Shown here piece by piece: positions 11,926 through 23,738 of a DNA stretch of 64,000 nucleotides. Within the stretch, counting starts at the first letter, position 1; every line of letters starts with the position of its first letter. The position numbers were made by a program, and so were the translations under genes. Under the pieces are notes generated by a model. The model worked only from the letters and a program-made list of their open reading frames with translations, did not search any database and was not told the DNA's origin. Source of the DNA: Parietaria judaica (Eukaryota; Streptophyta; Magnoliopsida; Rosales; Urticaceae); assembly GCA_954871525.1 (NCBI GenBank), contig OX940861.1, forward strand, positions 38,887,201-38,951,200, given 5' to 3'.

Positions 11926-12240
11926 TATAACTTTGAGTCTCTATCACTAAATTAAAGTTATCGTTAGTTTTTTGTGACGTACTCGGCGATGTCGACGACG
12001 CACGCGGCCGCAAGTATATATCGTCGATACCGCCGAGAACACCGAGTGCATCGTCTATCGTCGAATACGTCACCGACACCATCGAGAATACCCTAGTACC
12101 GACACCGCCGAATACGTCGCCGACACCGCCAAGTAACTCATTGATATCGTCGAGAGCATGGAGTGCATCGCCGATATTGCCGAGTACGTCGCAAAATCTT
12201 AACGTTTACTATAGTATAGTGACAGAGACTCAAATTTATA
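11926..12240. mobile_element. Inverted-repeat element with CG-rich minisatellite core
   Basis: The left arm reads TTTGAGTCTCTATCACTA… to …GACGTACTCGGCGAT. The right arm inverted reads TTTGAGTCTCTGTCACTA… to …GACGTACTCGGCAAT, about 60 bp of imperfect inverted repeat. Between them is a degenerate tandem array of GCCGACACCGCCGAGTACGTC-like units, strikingly CG-rich in an AT-rich setting. No target duplication is clear because the right border runs into (TA)n. Long arms suggest a MULE-like or foldback element; the class is not certain. Confidence 0.5.
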
Positions 12241-13892
12241 TATATATAAAAAAAAAAACATTAGATCTTTATGCCGGCAAAAATAAATATTGTGAATATA
12301 CCTCCAACAAAATGTAAAAAATGAGGTCTTGATGATGCAAATATATAAAAATAATTAATTATGAAAGGTTGTATTGATCATGTACATACAACAAGCATCA
12401 TATATGTAGTGGTGAAAGTTTTATAAACTGATACAACAAGCATCATACATGTACATACAACATGCATGATGCTGGCTCCGCCAGGTCCGTTGTTGCACTT
12501 ATACATCTATGATGTTTTTTTTTTTTTTTTCATAAGCATGATCTATGTTGCTTTGTTATATATATGAATATATAGCGGAATTTTGGAAAATATAAAAAAA
12601 AAAGTGAAATTTTTTACGGTTAAAATTAGATAATGACATGACATCATCAGCATGCCACACATGTCATTTGACGTCTGGAAAGTGACGGCGTAAAACAAAA
12701 AAAGAAACAATAGATTTTTATTTTTTAACACTTTACTATTTTTTATCAGTACTTTTAAATTTTGAGAATATGTCTGTAATTTGTGATAGACTTAAATATA
12801 GGTATCAATGCGCTATTTTCTCTTTTGTTATTGGCCTTCTACTGTTTTTATTAATATGTGAGAAATAAGCGGCAAAAGTACCATATCTTGTGTCAAATCT
12901 AGTATCGCGACATGTTTCAATTTTTTTTGTGGCGGGTAAAGTACCAAATTTATTATTATTTGGGATATAATTTACGGCATAATTGACTGAATGTTTGTCA
13001 AAAGCAAACAATGTATGTTTTTGTTTTTATTTCTCAATGACCCATATGTATTACTAATTGGAACTCAATAATTTTATTTTTATTTTTCAATTTGCCCTCT
13101 CACTTTTTTTATATAGAAGATTAGCGGCAAAAATATTACATATATACAGTAATGAAATATCTTCTTATACGAAATAATCATAGAACTCGAATCTCACTCA
13201 CTAAATAATTAGCATGCTACTAAATATACATAAAGAAAAAAAAAACTCGTTTCCTTAGCAAAGACTTGCATATGAGACAAATCACACATGCACGAGTACA
13301 AAGCTCTTATAGGTCCATTCCTCTTTCAACCATTGAGACTTTTCAAAATCTAAATTATACAATAACAAATAAAAATAGCACACGCAAGCACATGAACATT
13401 CTCTTTAAAAAAAAAAACACGTGAGAAAAATCGCTAGCTCTAGTTCAAAAGAAGTGATAAGATCACTAGGAGAACGATACGAACATGTTTGTTCGCGAGT
13501 ATTTATCAGTTAAATATATGGTCAGAAAGAGACACAAACGGACGAAGCACATCCACATAAAATTACGCTTAATTTATTTGACGCAAAATATGTCTTATTT
13601 TGTGAATATGATCTTATATGATAGTGATTTATAACTGTGTTGGGTTGTTAAACGTGTTTTATTCTATTAGAATTTGCTTGCAATTTTTCTTCTTCTATTT
13701 TTATTTTCCAGATAAATTACAATTTTGTGGATCTATGAAAAGCTAACTTCCTATCCTTTTCAGAATCTAAAATCACATCTGAGCTGATCATTAATGTCTC
13801 GTTTTATTTTCGTATTGTGTTTTAAGAGTGTTTAATTTTTATACATTGTAAGGGCATTGTAATAATATGAAGTTATTCTCTTTTGTTTTTGT
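12241..13892. other. AT-rich intergenic stretch
   Basis: No gene is visible. Near 12390-12470 an ACAAGCATCATA-type motif occurs three times. AGCGGCAAAAGTAC-like blocks at about 12868 and 13122 resemble the ends of the MULE at 14450 and may be decayed relatives. Confidence 0.4.
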
Positions 13893-13929
13893 TTGCAACA
13901 TTTTTTTCTTCCGAAATCCGAGAATTTAC

Positions 13930-14290
13930 AAGAACGTCTCCACCAAACTCCTTTAGCCTTCAAGTGTTTGAACAACGTTCATTTTCTTCAAAGAATGCGA
14001 TGTTCAAAAAAAAAAAAAAGGCCAATAACATTTGTGAAAATAAGACTGACTGAAATAAGATATCTTATGCTCCAACAACACTTTTAGTCTTTAAGTCAAA
14101 CACTTTTGCTCTTCAAGTTAGACAATTTGCGATTTTAAACACTTTTAGTCTTTAATATAAACACTTTTGTTCTTACGGTTAGACAGTTTTAATTTAGAAA
14201 ATTATACAGAAAAAACTGTCTAAAATTTTTGGGACACTTTTGGTCTTTAACTCAAACACTTTTGGGGCATAATTTTGAAATTTATTAAAA
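13930..14290. repeat. Degenerate tandem CACTTTTAGTCTTTAA-type repeat
   Basis: The phrase CACTTTTAGTCTTTAA with a following AAACACTTTTG recurs about four times between 13945 and 14270 with variable spacing. It is non-coding. Confidence 0.5.
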
Positions 14291-14342
14291 TCGGGAATAA
14301 TTTTGTTCAAACATACCTATTGGAGCATACAAATTGAAGTTT

Positions 14343-14345
<3 letters not shown>

Positions 14346-14394
<49 letters not shown>
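14346..14394. repeat. (TA)n microsatellite
   Basis: About 24 uninterrupted TA units. Confidence 0.9.
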
Positions 14395-14396
<2 letters not shown>

Positions 14397-14449
14397 CTCT
14401 TGAGACTTTTTCTTTTTGTCTAGGACAGAGTTATTGAATATATTATATA

Positions 14450-14962
14450 GGGTTATAATTAGTGGCAAAAGTACTTAAGTTATTTAAAAATGGGGCACCA
14501 TAGAGGTAACTTAAAAATACTGTGATTAAATGTAGTCAAAATCACCTAATTTTTTGATGGATCGGTCGACCTCATAAACTATTTCGTTAGGTTTTTTATT
14601 ATTATTTTCGTCAGTGATGACGTCAACGCTAATCAAACAAGTGAACTCAAACAATCAAACCCGCGCAAACATCAAAATAAACCTGGATGTACACACAGAT
14701 TCTTTGAACATGCATCAACACCGAAAATTCTTATATCCCTTCTCACTTTCTCTCTACAATTCTCAGTTTATCTATATAGCATCGCGATTTGGGTTGTTGA
14801 CGTTAGCACTGAGGGAAATAGTAAAAACCCTAACGGAAAAGTAGATGAGGTCTATCGATCCACCAAAAAAATAAACTTAAATACTTTTGCCATATTTTTT
14901 AAATTAGCTCTATGCCGCCATTTTCAAGCAACGTAGATACTTTTGCCTCTATATAATAACCC
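14450..14962. mobile_element. Non-autonomous MULE with about 70-bp inverted repeats
   Basis: The left end begins GGGTTATAATTAGTGGCAAA. The right end inverted begins GGGTTATTATATAGAGGCAA and stays alignable for about 70 bp (shared blocks GGCAAAAGTA and AAAATGG). A perfect 9-bp duplication, TATTATATA, flanks it (14441-14449 and 14963-14971). Long inverted repeats plus a 9-bp duplication are the Mutator-like signature. The interior holds no transposase. Confidence 0.8.
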
Positions 14963-15236
14963 TATTATATACTGTCCACATGATATATATTATAGAGAAT
15001 CGCCAATCCATATCAATGTCTCAAACTCTCTTATAATTATATATTATTTTTAATTCGTAGACATACATGAATATAAATTGTTATATCTTCATGTGAAATG
15101 ATCATGCATGCAATATACAGCCAAATCAATACTTAATCTGATTCACCTTTTTTATTTATAGTAATGCTCCCTAATTCCACTCTCATCTTTTCTTAATATT
15201 GGAGAGTTTCATACTCTGATGATAAGCGATAACTAA

Positions 15237-15734
15237 TCACCGAAGCCACCACGAGTCATTATCATCTCGAGCCTCCGAATCTGAAAAAGAGCAGAACTTG
15301 AAGAACAGTACCTCAACTCCCTGATGACCTCCCGGAGAACCGAACCCGGCAACGGGTGCAAGCGAGCCACGGCAGAGGGGGCACCAAGTGCGCTTCGAAC
15401 ACCGGACCCACCTCCGCAAGCAAAGCGCGTGGAAAACGTGGCCGCACCTCAGCTCCCCGACCTCGTCTCCGTTCCCCACCTCATCGAGGCACACCGAGCA
15501 CTGCTCGGGGCTCCCGGCCACCGACGCGTGACGTGTCATTGCGATGAGCTCATCGCAGCCGGCGCTCGGGGTGAAGTCGTAGAGGCGAGGGGGAGAGAAT
15601 AAGAACTGGTTGTGAAGAAGAATCTCGAGCGCGCATTTGAGATTGATTAGGGCTAGGATTGAGGTATTCCACAAGGTTTTCATCACCATTGCGTAGCTGA
15701 ATATTTTAGGGAGAGTTTGAGATTTGCTCATCAA
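15237..15734 (-). CDS. Small RING-H2 E3 ubiquitin ligase
   Basis: An intronless frame of 165 residues. The RING-H2 domain spans residues 79-121 with ligands Cys79, Cys82, Cys97, His99, His102, Cys105, Cys118 and Cys121, a complete C3H2C3 set with the usual Trp (RRW) after the sixth ligand. Such domains recruit an E2 and ubiquitinate targets. A moderately hydrophobic segment at about residues 14-45 may anchor it to a membrane, as in small plant RING proteins of the XERICO/RHA2 type. That comparison is by architecture only, and I cannot name the orthologue. The second codon is also ATG, so the start could be either. A TATA box and G-box lie just upstream, arguing for an expressed gene. Confidence 0.85.
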   Translation of the reverse strand: MMSKSQTLPKIFSYAMVMKTLWNTSILALINLKCALEILLHNQFLFSPPRLYDFTPSAGCDELIAMTRHASVAGSPEQCSVCLDEVGNGDEVGELRCGHVFHALCLRRWVRCSKRTWCPLCRGSLAPVAGFGSPGGHQGVEVLFFKFCSFSDSEARDDNDSWWLR

Positions 15735-15798
15735 TGTGTTTTCTTTTCAATGTTTTTGGCTAAGCTTGATGCAATTAAGTACCAAAAGTAAGTGATGA

Positions 15799-15816
15799 TA
15801 TTTATAGGCTCACGTG
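15799..15816 (-). promoter_or_regulatory. TATA box and G-box of the RING-H2 gene
   Basis: On the minus strand CCCACGTGAG (G-box core CACGTG at 15811-15816, also an ABRE-like core) is followed directly by CCTATAAATA (15799-15808), about 65 bp before the ATG. G-boxes bind bZIP and bHLH factors. An ABA or light response is plausible but inferred. Confidence 0.6.
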
Positions 15817-15990
15817 GGGTTGAAAAGTGGAAGTTATAAGCTAGTCATGAGTATCTTTTTCCAAAGTTGAAACTTCCTAATAAAAAGGGGAAATTAAAAT
15901 TAGGCATATGCATTATGTAAAATTAAAATATTATCTTCGGGTTACAACTCGACTGTTTTGATAGACTTTCAATATTAAGAGTACTATTAT

Positions 15991-18000
15991 GTTGGGATTT
16001 ATGCCCACAAAAAAGACATGAAGGACCTTTTAGCTAATAAAATAGTTTATTAATAAAGTACTCGATGTAATAATACGATTATGTTGTTTAGCTGAGAATT
16101 AAATAAAGATTAAATATTCATTCTTATTTATTTAAGTTTGTGTTTATGCATATATGTCTACGCCCTGAAACTATCATCAACGAAAGAAGAGTTAAGTACA
16201 GACTTAACAAGATACCTCTTCTTGATTAGTTTAAAATCAACAGTTCGCAATCTTAGGATCGATAGGGCAATCGTATCCAATTAATGATTGTTTGAATAAA
16301 TTACTGATATCTGATCTTGTGATATTGAGAGTTGTGACTCTAGAGTTTATTCTTGATGTCTTAATGAAGACACTGAACTAGACCTATGACACTTTGAAGT
16401 TCGAGATAAAACCGTTTAATTACTCGAAGCTTCGAAATAATGAAACGAGGGGTATTTTCGTAATTACCTAAATCCTGAAGTGGGTACATAATTTCTTGTG
16501 ACACTTTATGACATTTGACTAGTCAATGGGCAAGACCCAAATGATGGATCAAAGACCCGACGGTTGGTGTCATAATACTGTCTCGTTGAACTATGTGATT
16601 CACATATATAGAATTTGTGTTATAAGAATGCTACGGCATTAGTATCACATCATGCTTTGTTCTTTGAAGTGTGAATGAACAAACCGGGCCTGGTACTCAG
16701 TGAATAATATATTCTCTGAATAAAATATGTGACATGTTGTGACATCTCACTTTATGTTTTTTCTCATTCACAAATGACAAAGGAGTTGATGAAATAATAA
16801 CTAAGGGGTAAAATGGTAATTTTACATTCCTCTTAGTTACTGATACAGACAAATGGTATTATCGTAAATACACCGTGGACCGTGTGAAGAATAGTTGTAT
16901 CACATCAAACGGATATAAGAACGCATATGAACTTAGAGATTGTCAGTATTAGTCCTTTAGTGGAATCGACCAATATTAAGAATTAAAAGTTCGGAAAAAG
17001 TTTGTGAACTTTTGTGTCCGGACTTTATTTTAAAGATTCGTTCATGTGGGTCCATGAGGTCTTAATGTTAGACTTTTGGACGAGATTTTGATGAACAAAA
17101 TAAGTATTAAAAATATGTAAAGTTGATTTATTGAAATCGTACTTTAAGTTCAATGATTGAATTGAAATATTTTTTAGTACGGAATTGGTTTGATAATTTT
17201 CTCTTATGTATAAATTGTGATTTATATTGTGGTAATTATTTTCTCATGATTAAATAAATAAATTGTTATTTTATTTTAATCACATTTATTAAATGTAATA
17301 AGTTGTATAATTATATTGATAATTATATACTATGCGAATTTAATAATTAAAAGGTTGAGAAAATTAATTCCTTAATTCCTATTGGTTAATCTAGAAAGAT
17401 GAGGATTAATGATGTGTCAATTTTTCCTCCCTTGATTAATAGAATGCGTTTTATATAAGAGAAAATGGAAAGAAAATAATTCAAATTAATTCATAATATG
17501 ATTTATGGAATTAATGGAAAAATTATATAAATTCAAACTCTGAGAAGAAGTAGGGTTTTAAATAAAATAATTATTTTAATTTAAACCTAACTTGGAGATG
17601 AAGTAGGTTTTTAATTAAAATAATTAATTTAATTTAATAAACCTAATTTGGAGAAGTAGTAGGCTTTTAATTGAACCTAGTTTTTTTACTATATATGAGA
17701 TGTTGATCACATTAAAAAAAAAAAAAAAAAGTAGCCTCCATAGCTTCATTCGCACATGCTTTTGAGAAAGCAATTGAGAGAATAAAATTGAGGTAAAAGT
17801 TCCTCTTCTTTTCTACTCTCTGTTGTTCATAAAGAGCTCACTCTCTTAATTATTTCAAAATTATACCCGAAAGCCATAGCCTTGAATCCATCGTGGTGGT
17901 TTGATCGAAGACGGAGGGAAGGCTCGCGAAGATCGACGATAAAAACCGTGAATAAATTCCGGATTTGTAAGTGTTATTAATCCTATAAATGTTATATGAT
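15991..18000 (+). mobile_element. Probable long LTR or LTR-derived element
   Basis: The left end is TGTTGGGATTTATGCCCAC, an LTR-type TG start. About 1.7 kb of non-coding sequence then leads to a TATA-like ACTATATATGAGA (about 17690) and a leader with a CT-rich tract and GTGGTGGTTTGATCGAAGAC. This is the usual order U3, TATA, R/U5. I could not fix the right terminus or a target duplication and saw no gag-pol frame. It may be a solo LTR or a large non-coding derivative. Confidence 0.4.
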
Positions 18001-18059
18001 TTTCCGGATTTTATCCAATCGTTGTTTACGTAATAAATTTATTTTGCATGTATGATAAT

Positions 18060-18802
18060 CGTTTTTAACGTTGGTTATTTTAATATGTCGAAAATATGTT
18101 TTCATATTAAAAAAAATTGAAATTTCGCCGTAACTCGTTACGTTCGTTATTTATCTTAAAAAGTTTAATATCATTCCATCATATATTCATTGCTCGAACC
18201 ACAACATAAAAAAATTACGTCAAATATTATTTACTTAATATTTTATTATTTCTATTCACTTTATCATTTTATATCAATTTACTTCTATCATTGTTTATAA
18301 TTTTATTAATAATATAAGACAAATAATGTTTAGTTTATCACAATAAATCTGATGCTACTATTGCATATTTCCCATCAAAATGGTGTGGTTTATATATACA
18401 GTTTTATTACTATAAACATTTGCTAAAATGAACCAAGATGCCAAAATAGCGTTTTGGTGGTGAGGATAGATACGACTGGGTCAACTACAGAGTCGTATTG
18501 TTCATGACTTCATTCTACTTGTCTATTTATTGTTTTGTCTTTAACTATCTTCAAACTACACAAGTGGCCAAAATTTTATAATTAATATAACAATTTCTCC
18601 AAAAATTCTCATGTTATTTATTTTACGTGTTTGATTTTTATAAAGTTGTTATATTAAATAATTTAAATAGCAACAGCCTTTTAAAATTCTCTTTGCAATT
18701 TAGTATAATTGAAATTAAAATTAAAATAAATATATTAAATAATGAAAATTATTGAGTGTAAAACACACTTCGCGGTTACGGAATGACATGTAATAATTAT
18801 GC

Positions 18803-18834
<32 letters not shown>

Positions 18835-19135
18835 TAAGTGTGATAGATATTGTTGGCTTTAGTTAGAAAAATATAATCTTATAATGGTTCACTCGTATTT
18901 ATGCAGATCCAATATTTACGCTTGACGAGCTGATTGCTCCGAGCGCATTAGGCTTATTCTTCGAATGAATTTGGACTGCAATTATATTGTTGATAAGCAT
19001 TTTGAGCTTTTGCTAAGTGTAAAGGGGTCGATTAACGACTTGTCCTTAAAATCGATTAACTATAAACGATAAAGTTGAACTCCATCAAGAATGTATATAT
19101 ATATATATATACACACACATAACGGTATTAATATA
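18060..19135. other. AT-rich intergenic stretch with (ATT)n
   Basis: No gene is visible. An ATT trinucleotide microsatellite lies at 18807-18834, and a short (TA)n(CA)n run at about 19095-19120 sits just before the next hAT element. Confidence 0.6.
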
Positions 19136-19143
19136 AACATAAT

Positions 19144-19726
19144 CAGGGTTTTAAATATCTTGATATGTCGTCGATTGATCGACCATGTGTCCAGAAAATG
19201 AGAAATGCGATACGATATTTGCAGGAAATCGATATCATCCATTTCTTCCTATTTATCCGTCGGCAAACGATATATCGGTAAAATGGAGAGTGCGAAATGA
19301 CATCAAGATCGGCATTTAGAACCATGCTGTGTATTTATGTTTGTACTTCGTACTCTATGTTCGTATTTATTTTCGTACTCTATGACTTCCTAGCTTATTT
19401 TATGTTATTTCGACATTATGTTATGAATTATGACTTTTATGTTCTATGTTATGATTTATGAGTGTGTTTTCTAGGTTATAAGTATGTGTCATATTTATTG
19501 AATAGGTAATTTAGAAATTATATAAAAATATGATTGAAATACTAAAATATTTTTTGGAATATCCGTCGATATTTCGATCGGCAAGTGATATATCCGTGAA
19601 ATTTATGCGGTATTATCAGCAAGCGACATATCAATTTATTCCTATTTATCTGTCGACAAGCTATATATACGTAAAATAGAGAGTGCAAAACGACATCGAT
19701 ATCGACATTTATTTATTAAAACCATG
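19144..19726. mobile_element. Non-autonomous hAT-type element
   Basis: The left end is CAGGGTTTTAAATATC; the right end inverted is CATGGTTTTAATAAAT. A perfect 8-bp duplication, AACATAAT, flanks it (19136-19143 and 19727-19734). The interior contains two related blocks rich in GATATATC and CGATATCG-like motifs (about 19150-19324 and 19555-19720), so each half looks like a copy of the other. No coding frame. Its termini resemble those at 25613 and 38289. Confidence 0.8.
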
Positions 19727-19734
19727 AACATAAT

Positions 19735-20550
19735 ATCCCGTTTTGTATTAAAAATACTGTTTGGTCTGATGAAGGCTTCGTAAAAATTAGAGCTTCCAGA
19801 ATATGACGTTGGACATATGAATGACGTTATCTTTTTTCCTTTTTGAGGGAACATATGAATGACGTTGGACGTTCGAAAAATCCAAGAATGCAACAACTAT
19901 TTTATGAAAGTGGGCTCCACAGTTTAATTATTACGTTGGCACGACCTTCTGAAATGAATATGATACCCCACTTGTTTCATAGTCTACGTACAAAAGCACA
20001 TGTATAATGTAGCTTTAGTTAATGTTCTTTTCAAAACCTACCAGGAAAACTTTTTTTTTTTAAAGACTAGTATCATCAAATATTTCGAATTTTGTTTCCA
20101 AAGAAAAATCTTTCGAATTTTTCAGGCTTTTTCAAGCGGGCACATACGAGGAAGATTACTCCATATCGAATTATTTTTTAAAATAGGCTACTGAGCAACG
20201 AGCGTCCTGAACAATAATCATCGTACTTCCTTTTACAACCAAAAACTTTAGAAATAAAAAACTCAATATTGACGGAATAGACTACTCTAGCCAATCAATA
20301 TTTCTACTACACTTAATTGTAGATTTAGCAAGACCATGCATGTGGCTTCATTACGATATCTCGGACTAAAGTAGAAAATCACAGATTGATCAATCGGAGT
20401 AGTTAAACGATGAATAAAGGAGATAATAGAACTCAAATCACAAATAAGAATTGGACTTACTATTTGTGATAATAGAACACAAATCACAAAATGTTAGTGA
20501 TTTAGTGACGCAGTTTGCGAGCCCCTCGATGGGAACCTACTTTGAAGGGC
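19735..20550. other. Intergenic, no gene recognised
   Basis: AT-rich sequence with only short, unsupported open frames. Confidence 0.5.
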
Positions 20551-20559
20551 ACTGACCCA

Positions 20560-21085
20560 TATACTTTATTCAACTGGAAACATTAAAAAATGTTACACGG
20601 TCATACATGATACTTAGTTGATGTCTCACAAGTGATGTAGCAGCAGAGTTATAATCATTACTCGAACTAGGTAAATAAAGTTACTAGGATACTCGAACCC
20701 GACCGTTAATTCGACGCACGAATATCCGATCGAAGAACCTTCCTTCGCCTATTGATTCGCGCATGAATGCTAGATTTTGGGCATCCAATCACCGTTGATT
20801 CGCGCACGAACGTCGATTCTCAGACATCAAACTCAACGCTTACTCACGAGGTTCAGATTTGGAAGAAACTCGCAAGCCTCTAATTTTCATTTCATTCAAC
20901 ACTAAGAAATTACAAAATCATGCAACCCTTTATAAATAGACTTCAAAACAAAAAGGAAGCTTAAACGATAAATGCAGCGAATGCCACAAATTACGAAAGC
21001 ATATAATTTAAAACGAAAACGTAATAATAAAAATAAAGAGCGTAATAATAAAAAATATAGAAAATCCACCAAATGCCCAAAAACC
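20560..21085 (-). mobile_element. Possible LTR fragment
   Basis: On the minus strand a TCTATTTATAAAGGG TATA-like element is followed by a leader with AATGAAATGAAAATTAG and repeated CGCGCACGAA/CGCGAATCAA phrases. This resembles the R-U5 of a retrotransposon LTR. There are no termini, no target duplication and no gag-pol. Tentative. Confidence 0.3.
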
Positions 21086-21092
21086 ACTTAAG

Positions 21093-22402
21093 GTTTTAGG
21101 GAATTGCCCATAGTTTTAAATAATTATTTTATACCCATTAATAAAAAAAAATTGGACCATTTTAACCTCAATATTAATTATATATTTTTAATTTTCGTAT
21201 ATAATTATTTATTATATATTTTAATTTCAAAATTATTTTCAAACTATAATTACGGTTGACAATTTCATCCTATTAATTACAATTTTATTTAATAATTATT
21301 TATTTCTTTTTTTTTTCTTTTCTTTTCTTTTCTCTCTCTCCTCTCGCTCTTACTTCCACGATCTCTCTCTTTCTCACTCAGGACAATTCGAAGCTTGCTC
21401 CGGCGAACGTAGTCGCCCGAGTAAGACCGTCATTTAATCCCTCACTCCTCGAGTCCTCTCACGCCGATTGCTTCTCCTCTTCGATTCTCTCGCTCGTTCA
21501 CTCGCGGAGGTTTGCTCGTTTGCTCGCGGAGGTTCGCCGTCGTTTGTTCGCCGTTTCTTGGTCGCCGTCGTTTGTCGCTCGTTCGCTCGCGGAGGTTGGC
21601 TGTCGTTTATTCACCGTTTCTCGATCGCCGTTGTTTGTTTGTAAATATATTTAAAAAAAAAAATTCGTAAATATATTTACAGTTTATAACTACAACTTTA
21701 TTGAAAATTTCGTAATTATATTTACAGTTTACAGCACGTACTTCTGTGGTTGAAAATCCTACGGATGCTCGTAAACAAGCACAGTGTCCCGAGGTTCAAT
21801 AGGTTATTGAATTGTAGTAAATATATTTACAGTTTTATAACTACAACTTTATTGAAATTCCGTAACTCTATTTACAGTTTACTGCACGTACTGCACAATG
21901 TCTTGAGGTTCAAGTTAATGAATTGTCGTAAATATATTTACAATTTTATAACTACAATTTTATTGAAATTTCATAACTATATTTACAGTTTCATAACTAC
22001 AGCTTTATTGTAATTTCGTAACTATATTTACAGTTTATTACACGAAAATTAGGCTAAAATTATACAGTTGATTTTTAATTGATTTTGGGATTTTTTATTT
22101 TCAAATTACAAATCGTTATAATCCTTGTTAATGGATAACAATATTTCAGAACCAATTAATATTTTAAAATATTTGTTTAATTGTTAAAATAGGAATGATA
22201 AATTTTAATTTATTTAGTTTGCTACATTTAAGGAAAATATTTGCTATTTTTTTATATTTTAATTAAAAAAACGAATTAAAATTAAACGTGACTTAATTGG
22301 AAGGGCATATTAGTCCATATTTTAATTTGTTGGTGGTTATGATTATCATAAGTAGAAATGGACATTTTTTTAAAACCTTGAGTCATAAATGGGCATTTCC
22401 CT
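21093..22402. mobile_element. Possible MULE-like element with tandem repeats
   Basis: AGGGAATTGCCCAT on the left pairs with ATGGGCATTTCCCT on the right. I did not find a 9-bp target duplication. The interior has a CT-rich, GC-richer leader-like block (21300-21480), two copies of a CTCGCGGAGGTT…GCCGTCGTTTGT unit (about 21480-21635), and three copies of a TAAATATATTTACAGTTT unit beginning at 21668, 21818 and 21929. It is non-coding. Confidence 0.35.
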
Positions 22403-22410
22403 CATTTATC

Positions 22411-22985
22411 CTAAAAAATAAAAGCTATAGATCGTGTCTTGATTTGTCGGGATTTGGAGATTTCCTTCCATTCCGGTATCATGAATAATTCGGCATCAAC
22501 AAGGTAATAGACTACTCCCCCTGAAGACCAGGCGTAACTGGTGATCCAACCGCACAGAAAATCTGGGCTTCTATTAAGAACGATCCTGCGATGCTTCAAT
22601 TGTAAAACATCCATTCGTCAGAATGAGATTTCAAGATCCTCCAGCTCTGAATCAAGCAAACGTGTGTTTAAGTTCAAAGTGTTCGATTTTCATCCACATA
22701 CGCCGGTCTACTTGGCATCCTAATAAGGCAAGAAACGATTCCACGATCTTTGGGATTAAAGAATCCAATGGAAACGTTCAATCAAGGAGATTCAAAGAGA
22801 TCCAGCTCAAATAAGACTTGATAGAGCATTAGCTGGCATATCATGGCAATAAATCTGATGAAGATCGTTGACTCCTATAGCAAATTTATTCTATCAGTTC
22901 ACAGATCTTCAGCATACTTGTCGATTCCTCTATTGTTCTGACAAGTCTTTCAACAACCTGTTTTTACACATAATGACAAAAATAT
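22411..22985 (-). pseudogene. Possible decayed gene fragment, unrecognised
   Basis: The minus strand has a 67-codon open frame (22411-22614, contains …ITSYAWSSGGVVYYLVDAE…). Further upstream on that strand an AACAG precedes GTTGTTGAAAGACTTGTC, which could be a splice acceptor and exon. The intervening frames are broken. Composition is less AT-rich than the surroundings. I do not recognise a family. Confidence 0.2.
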
Positions 22986-23738
22986 AGAACTATACATTGT
23001 TCTTACATATTTGACTAGCCCTAATCATACACTCATTTAGCCCCCTAACGAATAGTCAAAGTCTCCACAACATGAGGAGAAAACTCACCCACTAAGCCAA
23101 TGTCATAATCTTACTCACGGTCATCGATCGTGGCATCAACACAAATATCAACATAGCATACTTCGGAAGGCTTCCAGATGAATGTCAACACTATAAAGTC
23201 ATACTTTAATTGCGAATACTCCCTAACGACGATGAATGTCACATTTTTCACTATGTTAGCCGCGCTACATCACTACTTATGCTTACATTTCATATGTGGA
23301 CCTCTCTCGACCGTCCACCTGACCCGCTCTACTGCCCATATTCCGGTGAAATGAACTACTACATGGGCAGTAGACCGTGGCGCGGTTGCACATAAGAATA
23401 GAGAATAATCCACACTCGCCAAAGAGAAAGTGAATGTCGCATTTTGTGCTCATGAATTTTTTTGACATTGCCGAGTAGCACGAAAACCATGAGTCCAACA
23501 TATATGTTATTCATTAATTGGTTACTCATTTAATTATCAATTTACAAACTCAATAGAGAGTTTGCGCTGCAGCCTCGGATACATTTAGAAACGTACTCTG
23601 AATGCCAATCAATACTCTTTCAAAGCGTTGATCGATTTCCTAACAAAGCTGGGACATCAAAGTATATAAACGAAAGTAAAATAAAAATAAAAAATCCACG
23701 TGAAAAATGTCCACAAAGAACTAAAGTCTAATCATATT
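22986..23738. other. Intergenic, no gene recognised
   Basis: Short open frames only. A CGGTCCAC…GCGCGGTTGC stretch near 23300-23400 is GC-richer but shows no recognisable domain. Confidence 0.4.

Noticed and set aside
15324..15602. Plus-strand frames over the RING gene
   Set aside because: Antisense shadows; the minus frame has the complete RING-H2 ligand set and a promoter.
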